Position numbers and translations under genes: made by a program. DNA of 37,503 bases, from positions 16,410 to 53,912 of the forward strand of contig NZ_MIAM01000036.1 in NCBI RefSeq assembly GCF_001830555.1, read 5' to 3'. Origin of the DNA: Sphingopyxis sp. RIFCSPHIGHO2_12_FULL_65_19 (GTDB taxonomy: Bacteria > Pseudomonadota > Alphaproteobacteria > Sphingomonadales > Sphingomonadaceae). This document shows positions 24,423 to 33,955 of the stretch, in pieces. The notes beneath the pieces are model-generated. The model had not been told where the DNA came from, did no database searches, and worked only from the letters and a program-made list of their open reading frames with translations. Every line of letters starts with the position of its first letter. Position 1 is the stretch's first letter.

Positions 24423-26354
24423 CTAGAGCGCGCGGCGCGGCGTCAGGAGCCGGTCGAACCAATCGGGACCGCTTGCTGTCTTTTCGAGGTGCGGCCAGCG
24501 CAGCCCGCCATGATAGGCAATCTCGATCTGGCGGTAGCGACCCCCGCGCTCGACGAGCAGGCGCACCGGGGTCTTGCCGTCGGTGGCGGCGCGAATCGCG
24601 CTTTCCAGCCGCTCGCGGCTGTAACTCAGCCCTTCGACTGCGATGATCTTCGTGCCGTTGACGATGTCGGCCTTGAACGCCGGGCCGTCCCACAGGATGC
24701 CGGTCGCAACGCCATCCTTGTCGACCGTCATCCCCAGCGAATGGGTCAGGTCGGCGTTTTTCGCCTGCGCCATGCGGTCGCGGTCAAAGACGTTGGGCGC
24801 ATCGCGCCAAACGAGCCGGTAACCCGCGCGTTCGATCCCGCCGGTGGGTGCCGGCTGCCCGCTCGCCTGCATCCGCGCGCGGAGGAAGCTGGCCCAGTCA
24901 TGGGGATAGACAGCGTTCAGTGCCTGGGCGACATCGTCGAAACCATAGCTGTCCTGCCCAAAATCGCCTTCGCGCCCGCCGAAAAAGGCGCGCGCGAAAT
25001 TGTCGAGACTCTTGGCGTTGTTCGTGCCCTGGCGGATCAACATGTCTGCCTCGAGCCACATCAGCGACCCTTCGTTGTAATAGTCCTCGCTACGCGACCA
25101 ACTCGCGAAAGGCTTGGGCTTGCGTGCCGCGATCACGGGATCAAGCGTCGTATCCTCGACCGAACGCCAGGTCCGCCCCGGCTGGACGCTGTAATTGCCC
25201 GCGTTGGTCGCCCATTCGGCCAGGATCATCTCCTTCGACTGCATGCCCGACCGGCCGGCGAGGACCAAGTCCCAGAAACTCGTCTGGCCTTCGTAAACCC
25301 ACAGCAAATTGTCCTGCATCGGGGTACGAAAGTCGGGGGTCCACAGCTTGTCGGGACGGCGGTATTTGCCGTTCCAGCTGTGGACGAGTTCGTGCGGGAG
25401 AAGCCCGCGTTCCCAGTCATTGTCGTTCCATTTGGTGAAATAGTCGGGGTTGCGGCTGTTCTCGCTCGACCGATGATGTTCCAGCCCGATGCCGCCGAGT
25501 TCGTCGGTGAGCGCGAGCAGGAATTCATAACGATCGAAATGGCGCACCCCGAACAAGGCAACCGCTTCGGATACCAGCGCCGCGTGTCGGGCGATATGGT
25601 CGGGGCTGGCTTCGAGATATTTGGGTTCGTCGGCCACGACATTGAGCGTCACCTTGTTGCCGAGATCCCATTTGCGGAAATATCGGCCGGCGAACATCGG
25701 GCTGTCGACGAGCACCTCATAATTGGTCGGTGCATAGCTGTAGCGATTGCCCGACACCTTCAGCCCGTCGAGCGCCGACGCGCCGGTCCAGCCGTCAGGC
25801 AGCGTGACCTCCAGCTGCACCGCGATGCCGCGGGTAAAATAGCCCGCGGGGTAAAGGCTGACTTGTTCCCATTGCAGGTTCATCATCGACGGGGTGACAA
25901 CGACGCGGCCTTCGCTGGTTCGCGTCGGCGACAGGAAGTCGAAGGTGACATCAATGCTTTTGGTGCCCGCCGGCACGTCGACGTCAAAGGCGTAGACGTC
26001 GGTTGGCTGGCGCGTCCAGGTCAGCGGCTTGCCGCCCGCGCTGGCTCGGAACCCCGCCATTTCGGCGATCGCGCCGCGCGGGGCATGCTTGCCGGGCAAC
26101 CATTCGGGATAGAGGAGCGTCAGCTTGCCCGATTTGGCGACGGGGATCGTCTGGCGGACATGAAAGATGCCGCGCGCGACGTCGGTCGCATCGACCTTCA
26201 ACTGCATGACGCCCGGATAGGGCTTGTCGGCGGGCAGCGGGATGGTCAGCGGCTGGACCACCGGCTGTGGGCGGCTGTTGCCGTCCTGGGCATATACGGC
26301 AGGGGCGACGGAAAGGGTGATCAGCGACGCTGCGACCAAGAGTGCTTTTTTCAT
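24423..26354 (-). CDS. M61-family metallopeptidase (glycyl aminopeptidase-like), exported
   Basis: A 643-residue zinc peptidase with an N-terminal signal peptide ([21 protein letters not shown]). The zinc site is HELVH (His321, Glu322, His325) followed by the third ligand Glu355 in [11 protein letters not shown], as in the M61 glycyl-aminopeptidase family. An N-terminal beta domain (about 40-220) precedes the catalytic part, and a C-terminal PDZ domain (roughly 535-635, [23 protein letters not shown]) follows, as in the family. The protein is likely periplasmic and trims peptides. ATG 26354 was chosen because the signal peptide begins there; the frame is open further upstream. It is divergent from hisS across 93 bp. 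Confidence 0.92.
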   Translation of the reverse strand: MKKALLVAASLITLSVAPAVYAQDGNSRPQPVVQPLTIPLPADKPYPGVMQLKVDATDVARGIFHVRQTIPVAKSGKLTLLYPEWLPGKHAPRGAIAEMAGFRASAGGKPLTWTRQPTDVYAFDVDVPAGTKSIDVTFDFLSPTRTSEGRVVVTPSMMNLQWEQVSLYPAGYFTRGIAVQLEVTLPDGWTGASALDGLKVSGNRYSYAPTNYEVLVDSPMFAGRYFRKWDLGNKVTLNVVADEPKYLEASPDHIARHAALVSEAVALFGVRHFDRYEFLLALTDELGGIGLEHHRSSENSRNPDYFTKWNDNDWERGLLPHELVHSWNGKYRRPDKLWTPDFRTPMQDNLLWVYEGQTSFWDLVLAGRSGMQSKEMILAEWATNAGNYSVQPGRTWRSVEDTTLDPVIAARKPKPFASWSRSEDYYNEGSLMWLEADMLIRQGTNNAKSLDNFARAFFGGREGDFGQDSYGFDDVAQALNAVYPHDWASFLRARMQASGQPAPTGGIERAGYRLVWRDAPNVFDRDRMAQAKNADLTHSLGMTVDKDGVATGILWDGPAFKADIVNGTKIIAVEGLSYSRERLESAIRAATDGKTPVRLLVERGGRYRQIEIAYHGGLRWPHLEKTASGPDWFDRLLTPRRAL

Positions 26355-26411
26355 GGCGCACCATCTGCCGCCAAATGGCCGCAACGTCCAGTCGCCGCTC
26401 TGCAAGCGACT

Positions 26412-26450
26412 TTGCCTTTCGACCAAAAAGCATTAGACGCGCGGCGCATG
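26412..26450 (+). promoter_or_regulatory. Candidate hisS promoter close to the start codon
   Basis: TTGCCT (26412-26417), 16 bp, then TAGACG (26434-26439) resembles the TAGAGG-type -10 of the rRNA promoter in this window. Initiation about 7 bp later would fall at or beside the hisS ATG (26448), and no Shine-Dalgarno sequence is visible, so the mRNA may be leaderless. Confidence 0.35.
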
Positions 26451-27713
26451 AGCAAGGATAAATCCGCGAAGATCCCGACGCCGCAGGCCGTGCGCGGCAC
26501 CCAGGACATGCTTGGCGATTTCGCCGACCGCTTTGGGCATGTTGTCGAGACGTTCGAGCGCGTGCGGCGCCTTTATGGCTACAAGCGAATCGAAGTGCCG
26601 GTGATCGAACCAACCGCGGTGTTTGCGCGCTCGCTGGGCGAGACGACCGACGTCGTGTCGAAGGAAATGTATTCGTTCGACGATCGCGGCGGCGAATCGA
26701 TCACGCTGCGCCCCGAATTTACCGCGGGCATCGCGCGCGCCTATATCACCAATGGCTGGCAGCAGTTCGCGCCGCTGAAGGTTGCGACGCACGGGCCTTT
26801 GTTCCGTTACGAGCGGCCGCAGAAAGGGCGATATCGCCAGTTTCATCAACTCGACGCCGAAGTGCTGGGGAGCGACAGCCCGCTGGCGGATGCCGAACTG
26901 CTGGTGTTCGCCGATCAGCTTTTGAAGGAGTTGGGGATCTCCGACGGGGTGACCTTGACGCTTAACACGCTGGGCGATGCGGCGAGCCGCGATGCCTGGC
27001 GCGCGGCGCTGGTGGAGCATTTTGAAAGCCATCGCGGCGATCTGTCGGAGGACAGCTTGGCGCGGCTCGACAAGAATCCGTTGCGGATTTTGGACAGCAA
27101 AGACCCACGCGACCGCCCGATCGCCGATAGCGCGCCCGACATCGACGCCTATCTGACTGGCGAAGCGCAGGATTTCTTCGGGTCGGTGACCGCGGGGCTG
27201 GATGCAGCGGCCGTCGCATGGGAACGCAACGCGCGGCTGGTGCGCGGGCTCGACTATTATCGCCACACCGCGTTCGAGTTCGTCACCGACCGGCTGGGCG
27301 CGCAGGGCACGGTGCTCGGCGGCGGGCGCTATGATGGGCTGATCGAAGCACTGGGCGGCCCGCCGACCGCAGCGGTCGGCTGGGCGGCTGGGATCGAGCG
27401 GCTGGCGATGTTGGTGGATGAGCCGAAGGATGAGCTGCTGAATGTCATCATGGCGGTCGAGGATGATCTCGCCATCCCTGCCGCGCAAAAAATCGCCGCA
27501 GCTTTGCGACAGCGTAAACTGTCTACGGACATGATCGCCACCGGTTCACCACGTAAACGCTATGACAAGGCGACCAAGATCAACGCCCTTGTTCTTATGT
27601 CGGTGCGATGGAACGACGGCCTTCCTGCCGTGCGGACACAGTCGGCAGACGCCAATGATGTTCTTGTGCAAGTGAAGACCATTCTCGACGGTTTGGGCTA
27701 TCAGAACGCCTGA
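26448..27713 (+). CDS. hisS: Histidyl-tRNA synthetase
   Basis: A 421-residue class II aminoacyl-tRNA synthetase. It carries the motif 1 region, motif 2 ([20 protein letters not shown]), the HisRS-specific [15 protein letters not shown] (HisA) and motif 3-type [14 protein letters not shown], with a C-terminal anticodon-binding domain from about residue 325. The N-terminus [13 protein letters not shown] is the standard HisRS start. It charges tRNA-His in the cytosol. The same frame is open for more than 2 kb upstream, but that stretch is antisense to the M61 gene; the genuine start is ATG 26448. prfA and prmC follow on the same strand, after a large repeat. Confidence 0.96.
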   Translation: MSKDKSAKIPTPQAVRGTQDMLGDFADRFGHVVETFERVRRLYGYKRIEVPVIEPTAVFARSLGETTDVVSKEMYSFDDRGGESITLRPEFTAGIARAYITNGWQQFAPLKVATHGPLFRYERPQKGRYRQFHQLDAEVLGSDSPLADAELLVFADQLLKELGISDGVTLTLNTLGDAASRDAWRAALVEHFESHRGDLSEDSLARLDKNPLRILDSKDPRDRPIADSAPDIDAYLTGEAQDFFGSVTAGLDAAAVAWERNARLVRGLDYYRHTAFEFVTDRLGAQGTVLGGGRYDGLIEALGGPPTAAVGWAAGIERLAMLVDEPKDELLNVIMAVEDDLAIPAAQKIAAALRQRKLSTDMIATGSPRKRYDKATKINALVLMSVRWNDGLPAVRTQSADANDVLVQVKTILDGLGYQNA

Positions 27714-27725
27714 CCCCACAACCAT

Positions 27726-27798
27726 CGTCACCCCGGACCTGATCCGGGGTCCAGACGGCACCGGCGGCCATGGATCCCGGATCGAGTCCGGGATGACG
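27726..27798. repeat. Composite palindromic repeat (BIME-like) between hisS and prfA
   Basis: Two hairpins, CCCCGGA-CCTGA-TCCGGGG (27731-27749) and ATCCCGGA-TCGAG-TCCGGGAT (27774-27794), face each other inside outer arms CGTCA (27726-27730) and TGACG (27794-27798), with TCCA/TGGA also pairing. The unit fills most of the 109-bp hisS-prfA gap. Sequences of the type CATCCCGGACTTGATCCGGGA are, as I recall, a common alphaproteobacterial intergenic repeat family. Confidence 0.75.
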
Positions 27799-27822
27799 AA
27801 GAATTGAAATGACAACGACCAG

Positions 27823-28890
27823 ATGACCTCCGTTTCCGAAAAGCAGATCGACGCCATCATTGAGCGCCACGCGGCTCTCCAGGCGCGCATGGCGACCGGC
27901 GATATGGCGCCTGCCGATTTTGTCGCGGCGTCGAAGGAGTTTGCCGAACTGGAACCCGTCGCCACCGCGGCGCGCGAAGTCGTGCGGCTGCGTGGCGAGC
28001 TCACCTCGCTGACCGACATGCTTGCCGATCCCGAAATGAAGGCGATGGCGGCCGAGGAGATCGCTGCGGTCGAGGCGGCGCTGCCTGCCGCCGAACATGA
28101 CCTGGCGATCAAGCTGCTGCCAAAGGACGTCGCCGACGAACGCGCCGCGATGCTCGAAATCCGCGCCGGGACGGGGGGCGACGAGGCGGCGCTGTTCGCG
28201 GCAGACCTCTTGCGCATGTACAGCCGCTACGCCGACGGGCAGGGGTGGAAGGTCGAAGTGATTTCGGCAAACGAGACCGAGGTTGGGGGCTATAAGGAAG
28301 TCGTGGCGTCGGTGACGGGGCAGGGCGTGTTTGCCAAAATGAAATTCGAGAGCGGCGTCCACCGCGTCCAACGCGTCCCCGCCACCGAAAGCCAGGGCCG
28401 CATCCACACCAGCGCCGCGACCGTCGCGGTGCTGCCCGAGGCCGAGGAGGTCGATGTCGCGATCAACGACAGCGACCTCAAGATCGACATTTATCGCGCC
28501 AGCGGAGCGGGCGGCCAGCACGTCAACACGACCGATTCGGCCATTCGCATCACGCATATCCCGAGCGGGCTGGTGGTGATCCAGCAGGATCAGCGCAGCC
28601 AGCACAAGAATCGGGCGAAAGCGATGCAGGTGCTGCGCGCGCGGCTCTATGACCTGGAGCGTGCGAAGATCCACGATGCCGAGGCGTCGGCACGCAAGTC
28701 GATGGTCGGGTCGGGCGACCGGTCGGAACGCATTCGCACCTATAATTTCCCGCAAGGACGCGTGACCGACCACCGCATCAACCTGACGCTCCACCGCCTG
28801 CCCGAAATCATCGAGGGCGCGATGGACGAGTTGATCGACGCGTTGATTGCCGAGGATCAGGCGCAGCGGCTGGCGGGGCTCGGTGACTGA
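27823..28890 (+). CDS. prfA: Peptide chain release factor 1
   Basis: A 355-residue class I release factor reading UAA and UAG. The codon-recognition PAT motif is at residues 186-188 ([13 protein letters not shown]), as in RF1 rather than the SPF of RF2, and the peptidyl-hydrolysis GGQ is at 230-232 ([16 protein letters not shown]). The region [16 protein letters not shown] and the C-terminal [17 protein letters not shown] are typical. The methyl target is Gln232, modified by PrmC, whose gene overlaps the prfA 3' end by 8 bases. The length is normal. Confidence 0.97.
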   Translation: MTSVSEKQIDAIIERHAALQARMATGDMAPADFVAASKEFAELEPVATAAREVVRLRGELTSLTDMLADPEMKAMAAEEIAAVEAALPAAEHDLAIKLLPKDVADERAAMLEIRAGTGGDEAALFAADLLRMYSRYADGQGWKVEVISANETEVGGYKEVVASVTGQGVFAKMKFESGVHRVQRVPATESQGRIHTSAATVAVLPEAEEVDVAINDSDLKIDIYRASGAGGQHVNTTDSAIRITHIPSGLVVIQQDQRSQHKNRAKAMQVLRARLYDLERAKIHDAEASARKSMVGSGDRSERIRTYNFPQGRVTDHRINLTLHRLPEIIEGAMDELIDALIAEDQAQRLAGLGD

Positions 28891-29734
28891 TCGTCCCATT
28901 TTTGCGGGGGTGGCCGAGTCGCTCCGCACCGCGGCCAATCTGCTCACCGGGATCAGCGAAACCCCGCGGCTCGACGCCGAATTGCTGATGGCGCACGCGC
29001 TTGGGGTCGAGCGGCAGGATGTCCTGCTCGACCCGGCGCGGTATGAGGCGCCCGAAATGTACGCGCATCTGATCGGGCGGCGCATGGCGCATGAACCGAT
29101 CGCCTATATCGTCGGTTACCGCGATTTCTGGACGCTGCGGATCGAAGTGGGGCCGGGGGTGCTAATCCCGCGCCCCGACAGCGAAACCTTGATCGAGGCG
29201 TGCCTTGACCTCGCGCGCGAACGCGGGGCGGGGTGGCCGTCGCGGGTTCTGGACCTCGGGACGGGGCCGGGCACGTTGCTGCTCGCGGCACTGAGCGAGT
29301 TTCCTGACGCGGTAGGCACTGGGATCGATGCGTCCGAAATTGCGCTGGCCTATGCGCGCGACAATGCCGAGGCGACCGGGATGGCGAATCGCGCTTCCTT
29401 TCAGGCGGGCGATTGGGGCGACGGCGTCGAAGCCCGGTTCGACCTGATCCTGTGCAACCCGCCCTATATCGGCATCGCCGAACCATTGATGCCCGATGTC
29501 GCCGAGCATGAGCCCACGGGCGCGTTGTTTGCCGGCCCGGACGGCCTCGACGATTATCGACGGATCATTCCCGATTTGCCGCGACTTCTGATGCCGGGCG
29601 GGATTGTGATCCTTGAAATCGGGCACCGCCAGCGCATATCGGTGTCCATGCTTGCCGAAGCGGCCGGCTTTGCTGTCGCATGCCGCCAGGATCTCGGCGG
29701 CCGCGATCGGGCGCTTTTGCTGACCCGCGCCTGA
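28883..29734 (+). CDS. prmC: Release factor glutamine methyltransferase
   Basis: A 283-residue SAM-dependent N5-glutamine methyltransferase acting on the GGQ of RF1 and RF2. It has the SAM-binding DLGTGPG (residues 124-130) and the catalytic NPPY (192-195), with a helical N-terminal domain that recognises the release factor ([25 protein letters not shown]). GTG 28883 was chosen because it overlaps the prfA end (GTGACTGA) and starts the conserved N-terminus; an upstream ATG would read further into prfA. This is the common prfA-prmC pairing. The Gly/Pro-rich loop is intact and no defects are seen. Confidence 0.95.
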   Translation: MTDRPIFAGVAESLRTAANLLTGISETPRLDAELLMAHALGVERQDVLLDPARYEAPEMYAHLIGRRMAHEPIAYIVGYRDFWTLRIEVGPGVLIPRPDSETLIEACLDLARERGAGWPSRVLDLGTGPGTLLLAALSEFPDAVGTGIDASEIALAYARDNAEATGMANRASFQAGDWGDGVEARFDLILCNPPYIGIAEPLMPDVAEHEPTGALFAGPDGLDDYRRIIPDLPRLLMPGGIVILEIGHRQRISVSMLAEAAGFAVACRQDLGGRDRALLLTRA

Positions 29735-29973
29735 CGGCCACTTGCAAGAATTTTCTTGGTTTCCGCCGCAAAGCGCGGTAGGGGCGGCTTACAGGCCCGA
29801 CCGGGATGCCGTAATTGGTCCGGCTGGCCTGCTTCCCACTTACGATGCTGGCGCGGGGCCAAGGCCCGGTGCAGGCGGTAAAGGGCAAGAACCGCGCGGG
29901 TGGCGCGGGCGCGACGCGCATATGGCGTGATCGGCCAAAAGGGGTTGGCATAGCTTATTAGCTTTTCGACAGG

Positions 29974-30870
29974 ATGTCTCAGTTGAACATGAACAACCGG
30001 CAAAGCGGTCGCCGTCGCGGCCGCAACAACAACAGCAACAACAACAATAATAATCGGTCGCAATCGGGCGGTCGCGGCGGGGTCGATCAGGCCAACCGCA
30101 TCGACAGCCGCGCGCGCGGCAACGGCGCCCAGATGATCGAGAAATATCGCAACCTGGCGCGCGACGCGCAGCTTGCGGGCGACCGGGTTCAGACCGAATA
30201 TTATCTGCAGTTCGCCGATCACTATTTCCGTGTCGTCAGCGATTTTCGCGCCCGCCAGGAAGAAAAGAACGCTCAGAACGGGCAGGAGCGCAGCCACGAT
30301 CGCAGCCGTGAAATTCGAGGCGTCGAAGATTTCGACGGTCATGACGACAGCGACATCGACATCGACGGCGATACCGGCCGCGACGACGGCGACAATGGCG
30401 ACGACCGGGGCGAGCGCAACGATCGCAACGACCGCAACGACCGGGCCCCGCGCGACAACCGCGGCAACCGTGACGACGACAATCGCGGCAATCGCGAACC
30501 GCGCGGCAATCGCGACGACGACAATCGCGGCAACCGCCAGTCGGCGCGCAGCCGTCCCGCGCGCAACCGTGACGAAGACGACGCCCGCGATGACCGGAAC
30601 GATCGCAGCGAAGCCCCTGCCGGACGCGAAGATGCTGCGGAACAGGAACCCGCACCGCGTCCCGCGCGCCGCCCGGCCCGCCGTCCGCGTCAGGACGACA
30701 GCACCGACAAGGGTGACGCCGGCATCGATACGGCGGTCCTGCCGCCGGCGATCGGGCGTACGGAGCGTAGCGCCGAAAGCGACGCCGAAAGCGAAGCGCC
30801 CGCGGCCAAGCCGCGCCGGACGCGCCGCACGCTTGCGACGCGCAGCACCGACGTCGAAGCGGCCGAATAA
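29974..30870 (+). CDS. DUF4167 protein with disordered Asp/Asn/Arg-rich tail
   Basis: A 298-residue protein typical of alphaproteobacteria, found next to prmC in many of them. The N-terminus has an RRRGRNNN block and a run of Asn; residues about 35-95 (QANRIDSRARGNGAQMIEKYRNL...QFADHYFRVV) are the conserved DUF4167 domain. The remaining two thirds is low-complexity and charged, with NDRNDRNDR and repeated DDDNRGNR units, then an Ala/Arg/Glu-rich end. Its function is unknown; the basic, disordered make-up suggests nucleic-acid binding. The start may be ATG 29974 or ATG 29989. A hairpin with a T-run lies 42 bp after its stop. The 239-bp gap before it contains only a short CAAGAA-TT-TTCTTG inverted repeat near 29745. 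Confidence 0.8.
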   Translation: MSQLNMNNRQSGRRRGRNNNSNNNNNNRSQSGGRGGVDQANRIDSRARGNGAQMIEKYRNLARDAQLAGDRVQTEYYLQFADHYFRVVSDFRARQEEKNAQNGQERSHDRSREIRGVEDFDGHDDSDIDIDGDTGRDDGDNGDDRGERNDRNDRNDRAPRDNRGNRDDDNRGNREPRGNRDDDNRGNRQSARSRPARNRDEDDARDDRNDRSEAPAGREDAAEQEPAPRPARRPARRPRQDDSTDKGDAGIDTAVLPPAIGRTERSAESDAESEAPAAKPRRTRRTLATRSTDVEAAE

Positions 30871-30912
30871 GCTGACGATTTCACGCTGGTTTTTCCGATT
30901 CGCATGACATAG

Positions 30913-30948
30913 CCTCCCCGCGGGATAGATCCTGCGGGGAGGTTTTTT
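30913..30948 (+). terminator. Intrinsic terminator whose 3' arm is also the DUF4139 ribosome-binding site
   Basis: CCTCCCCGCGGG (30913-30924), loop ATAGAT, and CCTGCGGGGAGG (30931-30942) form a 12-bp stem with one G-U pair, followed at once by TTTTTT (30943-30948). The next base is the A of the DUF4139 start codon (30949). GGGGAGG in the 3' arm is a near-perfect Shine-Dalgarno sequence at the ideal distance, so it is buried when the hairpin forms. It can act as a terminator for DUF4167 and as a translational lock for the next gene. Confidence 0.85.
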
Positions 30949-32334
30949 ATGCGCGTATTGGCTTTGGCCTGTTTGCCGCTGCTGGTCGGTGGCACCGCAT
31001 CTTCACTGCTTGCGCAGGACACCGCGCCCGCCAATGCGCAGGGCGATGTCGCGGTCACTATCTATAACAACGGCCAGTCGCTGGTTCAGGACGACCGCCA
31101 ACTCAACGTCGCTGCCGGGCGCAATCGCATCGAATTTCCCGACGTGTCGGCGCGCATCCGCCCGGAAACCGTAACGCTCTCGGGCCCCGGCATCGGCATC
31201 GTCGAACAGAATTTCGATTTCGACCTGCTGACCCCCGACAAGCTGATGGACAAGGCGGTCGGCCAGTCGATCACGCTCGTCCGCACCAACCCTGCGACCG
31301 GCGCCGAACGCAGCGAGCGCGCCAAGGTGCTCGCGGCAAACGGCGGCATCGTGCTCCAGATCGGCGAGCGGATCGAGGTGCTGCGCGACGACGGCCTCCC
31401 CGTGCGCGCGGTGTTCGATCGCTTGCCACCAAACCTGCGCGCTCGGCCGACGCTGTCGGTGACCGTCGATGCCGCTAATGCGGGCGTCGTTCCGGCACGC
31501 CTGTCCTATCTGACCCCCAATCTTGGCTGGACCGCCGATTATGTCGCGCTGTTCGACGCCGCGAAGGGCGCGATGGATATCCAGGGCTGGGTCACGCTGA
31601 CCAACAGCACCGGCACGACCTTCAACAATGCGCGCACACTATTGGTCGCGGGCAATCCCGGCGGGGGCGGCGGGTTTCGCCAGATGACGGGCGCGATGGA
31701 TTCGGCGGGAACCGAATCGAACGATCGCGAACGACTCGGCGATTATTATCTCTATCCGCTCAGCCAGCGTACGACGATCGCCAATGCGCAGCAGAAGCAG
31801 GTGAGTTTCCTCGACGTGAAGGGTGCGCCCGCGCGCTCGACCTATGAATATGTCAATCGCTGGCTCGGCAGTAACAACGAGCCGGTCAGCACCGCGAGCG
31901 TGCTGCGCTTTTCGACGTCGCGGCAGGGCGGACTGGGCGACCAGCTGCCCGCGGGCACGATCCGCGTCTATATGCGCGACGCGCGCGGCGATCCGCAGTT
32001 CATCGGCGAAAATCGCATCGACCACACGCCGATGGGATCGGCGATGTCGCTGCGCACCGGCGACGCCTTCGACGTCAAGGTGCAGTCGACGGTCGTGTCG
32101 CGCACGCGCAAGGGCGATTCGCGCTGGGTGACGAAGATGAAATATAGCGTCAGCAACGCGCGGCCGGCGCCGGTCACGGTGCTGCTCGCGCAGGACGGAC
32201 TCTATGGCGACGTCCGTATTGCCGACGAAAGCCTGAAGGGTGAGCGGGTGTCCGCCGACCGCGTCGAATGGTCGGTTCCGGTGCCCGCAAACGGCAAGGT
32301 CGACGTGACCGCTACCTTCGACACCCGGTATTGA
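30949..32334 (+). CDS. Exported DUF4139 protein (first of tandem pair)
   Basis: A 461-residue secreted protein with a signal peptide (RVLALACLPLLVGGTASSLLA). The body is the DUF4139 beta-rich domain: VAVTIYNNGQSLVQDDRQLNVAAGRNRI, then SYLTPNLGWTADYVALF and the C-terminal half from QKQVSFLDVKGAPARSTYEY on. It is probably periplasmic or outer-membrane associated; no enzyme motif is visible and the function is unknown. The start codon lies immediately after a terminator-like hairpin carrying its ribosome-binding site, implying strong post-transcriptional control. A second, longer relative follows 10 bp after its stop, so the two are co-transcribed. Confidence 0.88.
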   Translation: MRVLALACLPLLVGGTASSLLAQDTAPANAQGDVAVTIYNNGQSLVQDDRQLNVAAGRNRIEFPDVSARIRPETVTLSGPGIGIVEQNFDFDLLTPDKLMDKAVGQSITLVRTNPATGAERSERAKVLAANGGIVLQIGERIEVLRDDGLPVRAVFDRLPPNLRARPTLSVTVDAANAGVVPARLSYLTPNLGWTADYVALFDAAKGAMDIQGWVTLTNSTGTTFNNARTLLVAGNPGGGGGFRQMTGAMDSAGTESNDRERLGDYYLYPLSQRTTIANAQQKQVSFLDVKGAPARSTYEYVNRWLGSNNEPVSTASVLRFSTSRQGGLGDQLPAGTIRVYMRDARGDPQFIGENRIDHTPMGSAMSLRTGDAFDVKVQSTVVSRTRKGDSRWVTKMKYSVSNARPAPVTVLLAQDGLYGDVRIADESLKGERVSADRVEWSVPVPANGKVDVTATFDTRY

Positions 32335-32344
32335 GGCGCGCCGC

Positions 32345-33934
32345 ATGACGCGCGCCGGGCTGATGCTGGCCGGGATTTCGGCGTTGCTGGCGCCGGTGGC
32401 GGTTCACGCCCAGGCTGCGCCGCCGGTCGTGCTATCGGCGAAGATCGACGATGCCGCCGTTACCGTCTATCGCGCGCCGTCGCGGGGCAGCGGGGCGATC
32501 AATCCAAACTGGCCCCAGGGCTTCGCCTTCATCACCGAAACGCGCACCGTCACCTTGCCCGTCGGGACGTCGGTGCTGCGATTCGAGGGCGTGGCCGAAG
32601 GACTTCTTCCGGAAACCGCGGTGGTCAGCGGATTGCCCGACGGTGTGATCGAAAAGAATCGCGATGCGCGGCTCTTGTCCCCCGCGGGGCTGGTCGACGC
32701 CTATCTGAAGCGCAGCGTGACCTTGCGACGCACCAACCTCGCGACGGGCAAGGTCGTCGAACAGGAAGCGGTGATCCAGTCGGGACCGGCCGGCGGGGTC
32801 ATCGTCCAGACCGGGGCGGGGGTGGAGGCGCTTGCCTGTTCGGGCCTTCCCGAACGGATGCTCTACCCCCGCATACCGAAGGACCTGTCGGCGAAACCAA
32901 CGCTGTCGGTGCTGGTCGAGAGCAAGGCGGCGCGCACGGTAAAAGTGCAACTCCTCTATCTCGCCGAAGGGTTCGACTGGGCTGCGAATTATGTCGCCGA
33001 CCGCGATTCGGGCGGAAGAACGCTGGGGCTGACCGGCTGGATCACCGTCGCCAACGGCGGGGTGACCAGCTTTCCGGGCGCGCAGCTCAATGTGATCGCG
33101 GGGCGACTGAACAAAATGTACAGCCCGCCGCTGCCGCGCAGCAAGCCGGGCGCGCTCATCCTCAAATGCTGGCCGATGGACATCACGAGCACCCACCCGC
33201 TGTGGGACCTGCCGCCGATCATCGAGATCGAACAAAGCTATGACGGGGTCATGGCCGAGGAGATCATGGTGACCGCGAACCGGAGTGACCGGCGCGCAAT
33301 GGCGATGGCCCCGCCGCCCCCGCCTCCACCGCCGCCGCCCGCCCCGCCGCCCCCACCCGCCGAGGATCTGGGCGACCTCAAATTCTATCGCATCCCGTTC
33401 CGCGTCGATGTGTCGGCGAAGGGGCAGAAACAGGTTGCGCTGCTGGCGAAGGACAAGGTGGCGGTCGAGCAGCTTTATGCAGCGACCCTCTATAATTTCG
33501 GCGACGGGCGTCCACAGCCGCTGACGATGCGGCTCCGCGCACAGAATCGCGAATCGGATGGGCTGGGCCTTGCGCTGCCGGCCGGTATGGCGACGGTGTT
33601 CGAGACGATTGGCGGCCGCCGACTGCTCGTCGGTGAGGCGCGGATCGGCGACAAGGCCAAGGGCGAACGGGTCGATTATGACATCGGATCGAGCCCGGCT
33701 GTCCAATATAAGGTCACGGTCCAACCCGACCCCAATCCCGACTATCGCCTGTGGCAGGTCCTGTTGACCAACGCCCGGCCATTCGACGCCGAGGTCGAAA
33801 TGCTGATCCCCTTTGCGCTCGACCCGGCGCCTGAGGGATGGGAACGGCGCGGGTCGAGCTGGGTCTGGCGTGTCCGTGTTCGCGCGAACGACAGCCTCAC
33901 CCAAATCTTCCGCCAGAAATTGAAAGGCGACTGA
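32345..33934 (+). CDS. Exported DUF4139 protein with TonB-box-like segment (second of pair)
   Basis: A 529-residue paralogue of the previous gene with a signal peptide ending near VAVHAQA. Shared blocks include RTVTLPVGTSVLRFEGV, KPTLSVLVESKAARTVKVQL and LLYLAEGFDWAANYVAD. Between its two halves lies an insertion containing EEIMVTANRSDRR, which looks like the TonB box (EIVVTA-type) of sphingomonad TonB-dependent receptors, then a long Pro run with only Ala interruptions (about 33310-33360). No plug or barrel of a receptor is present. The function is unknown. It is co-transcribed with the first DUF4139 gene and ends 21 bp before the convergent thioesterase. Confidence 0.87.
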   Translation: MTRAGLMLAGISALLAPVAVHAQAAPPVVLSAKIDDAAVTVYRAPSRGSGAINPNWPQGFAFITETRTVTLPVGTSVLRFEGVAEGLLPETAVVSGLPDGVIEKNRDARLLSPAGLVDAYLKRSVTLRRTNLATGKVVEQEAVIQSGPAGGVIVQTGAGVEALACSGLPERMLYPRIPKDLSAKPTLSVLVESKAARTVKVQLLYLAEGFDWAANYVADRDSGGRTLGLTGWITVANGGVTSFPGAQLNVIAGRLNKMYSPPLPRSKPGALILKCWPMDITSTHPLWDLPPIIEIEQSYDGVMAEEIMVTANRSDRRAMAMAPPPPPPPPPPAPPPPPAEDLGDLKFYRIPFRVDVSAKGQKQVALLAKDKVAVEQLYAATLYNFGDGRPQPLTMRLRAQNRESDGLGLALPAGMATVFETIGGRRLLVGEARIGDKAKGERVDYDIGSSPAVQYKVTVQPDPNPDYRLWQVLLTNARPFDAEVEMLIPFALDPAPEGWERRGSSWVWRVRVRANDSLTQIFRQKLKGD

Positions 33935-33955
33935 TTCGTTTTGCCCCGCTGGGCG

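Noticed and set aside
24378..26447. A very long open frame (more than 1,100 codons) on the plus strand that continues into hisS
   Set aside because: Its first 2 kb is antisense to the M61 peptidase, which has a signal peptide and an intact zinc site. Translated residues are Arg-rich and show no family motif; HisRS proper begins at 26448. High GC content explains the missing stops.
29944..29965. A GG/GC pair before the DUF4167 gene resembling a sigma-54 promoter
   Set aside because: The spacing between GG and GC is 12 instead of 10 bp, which sigma-54 does not tolerate.
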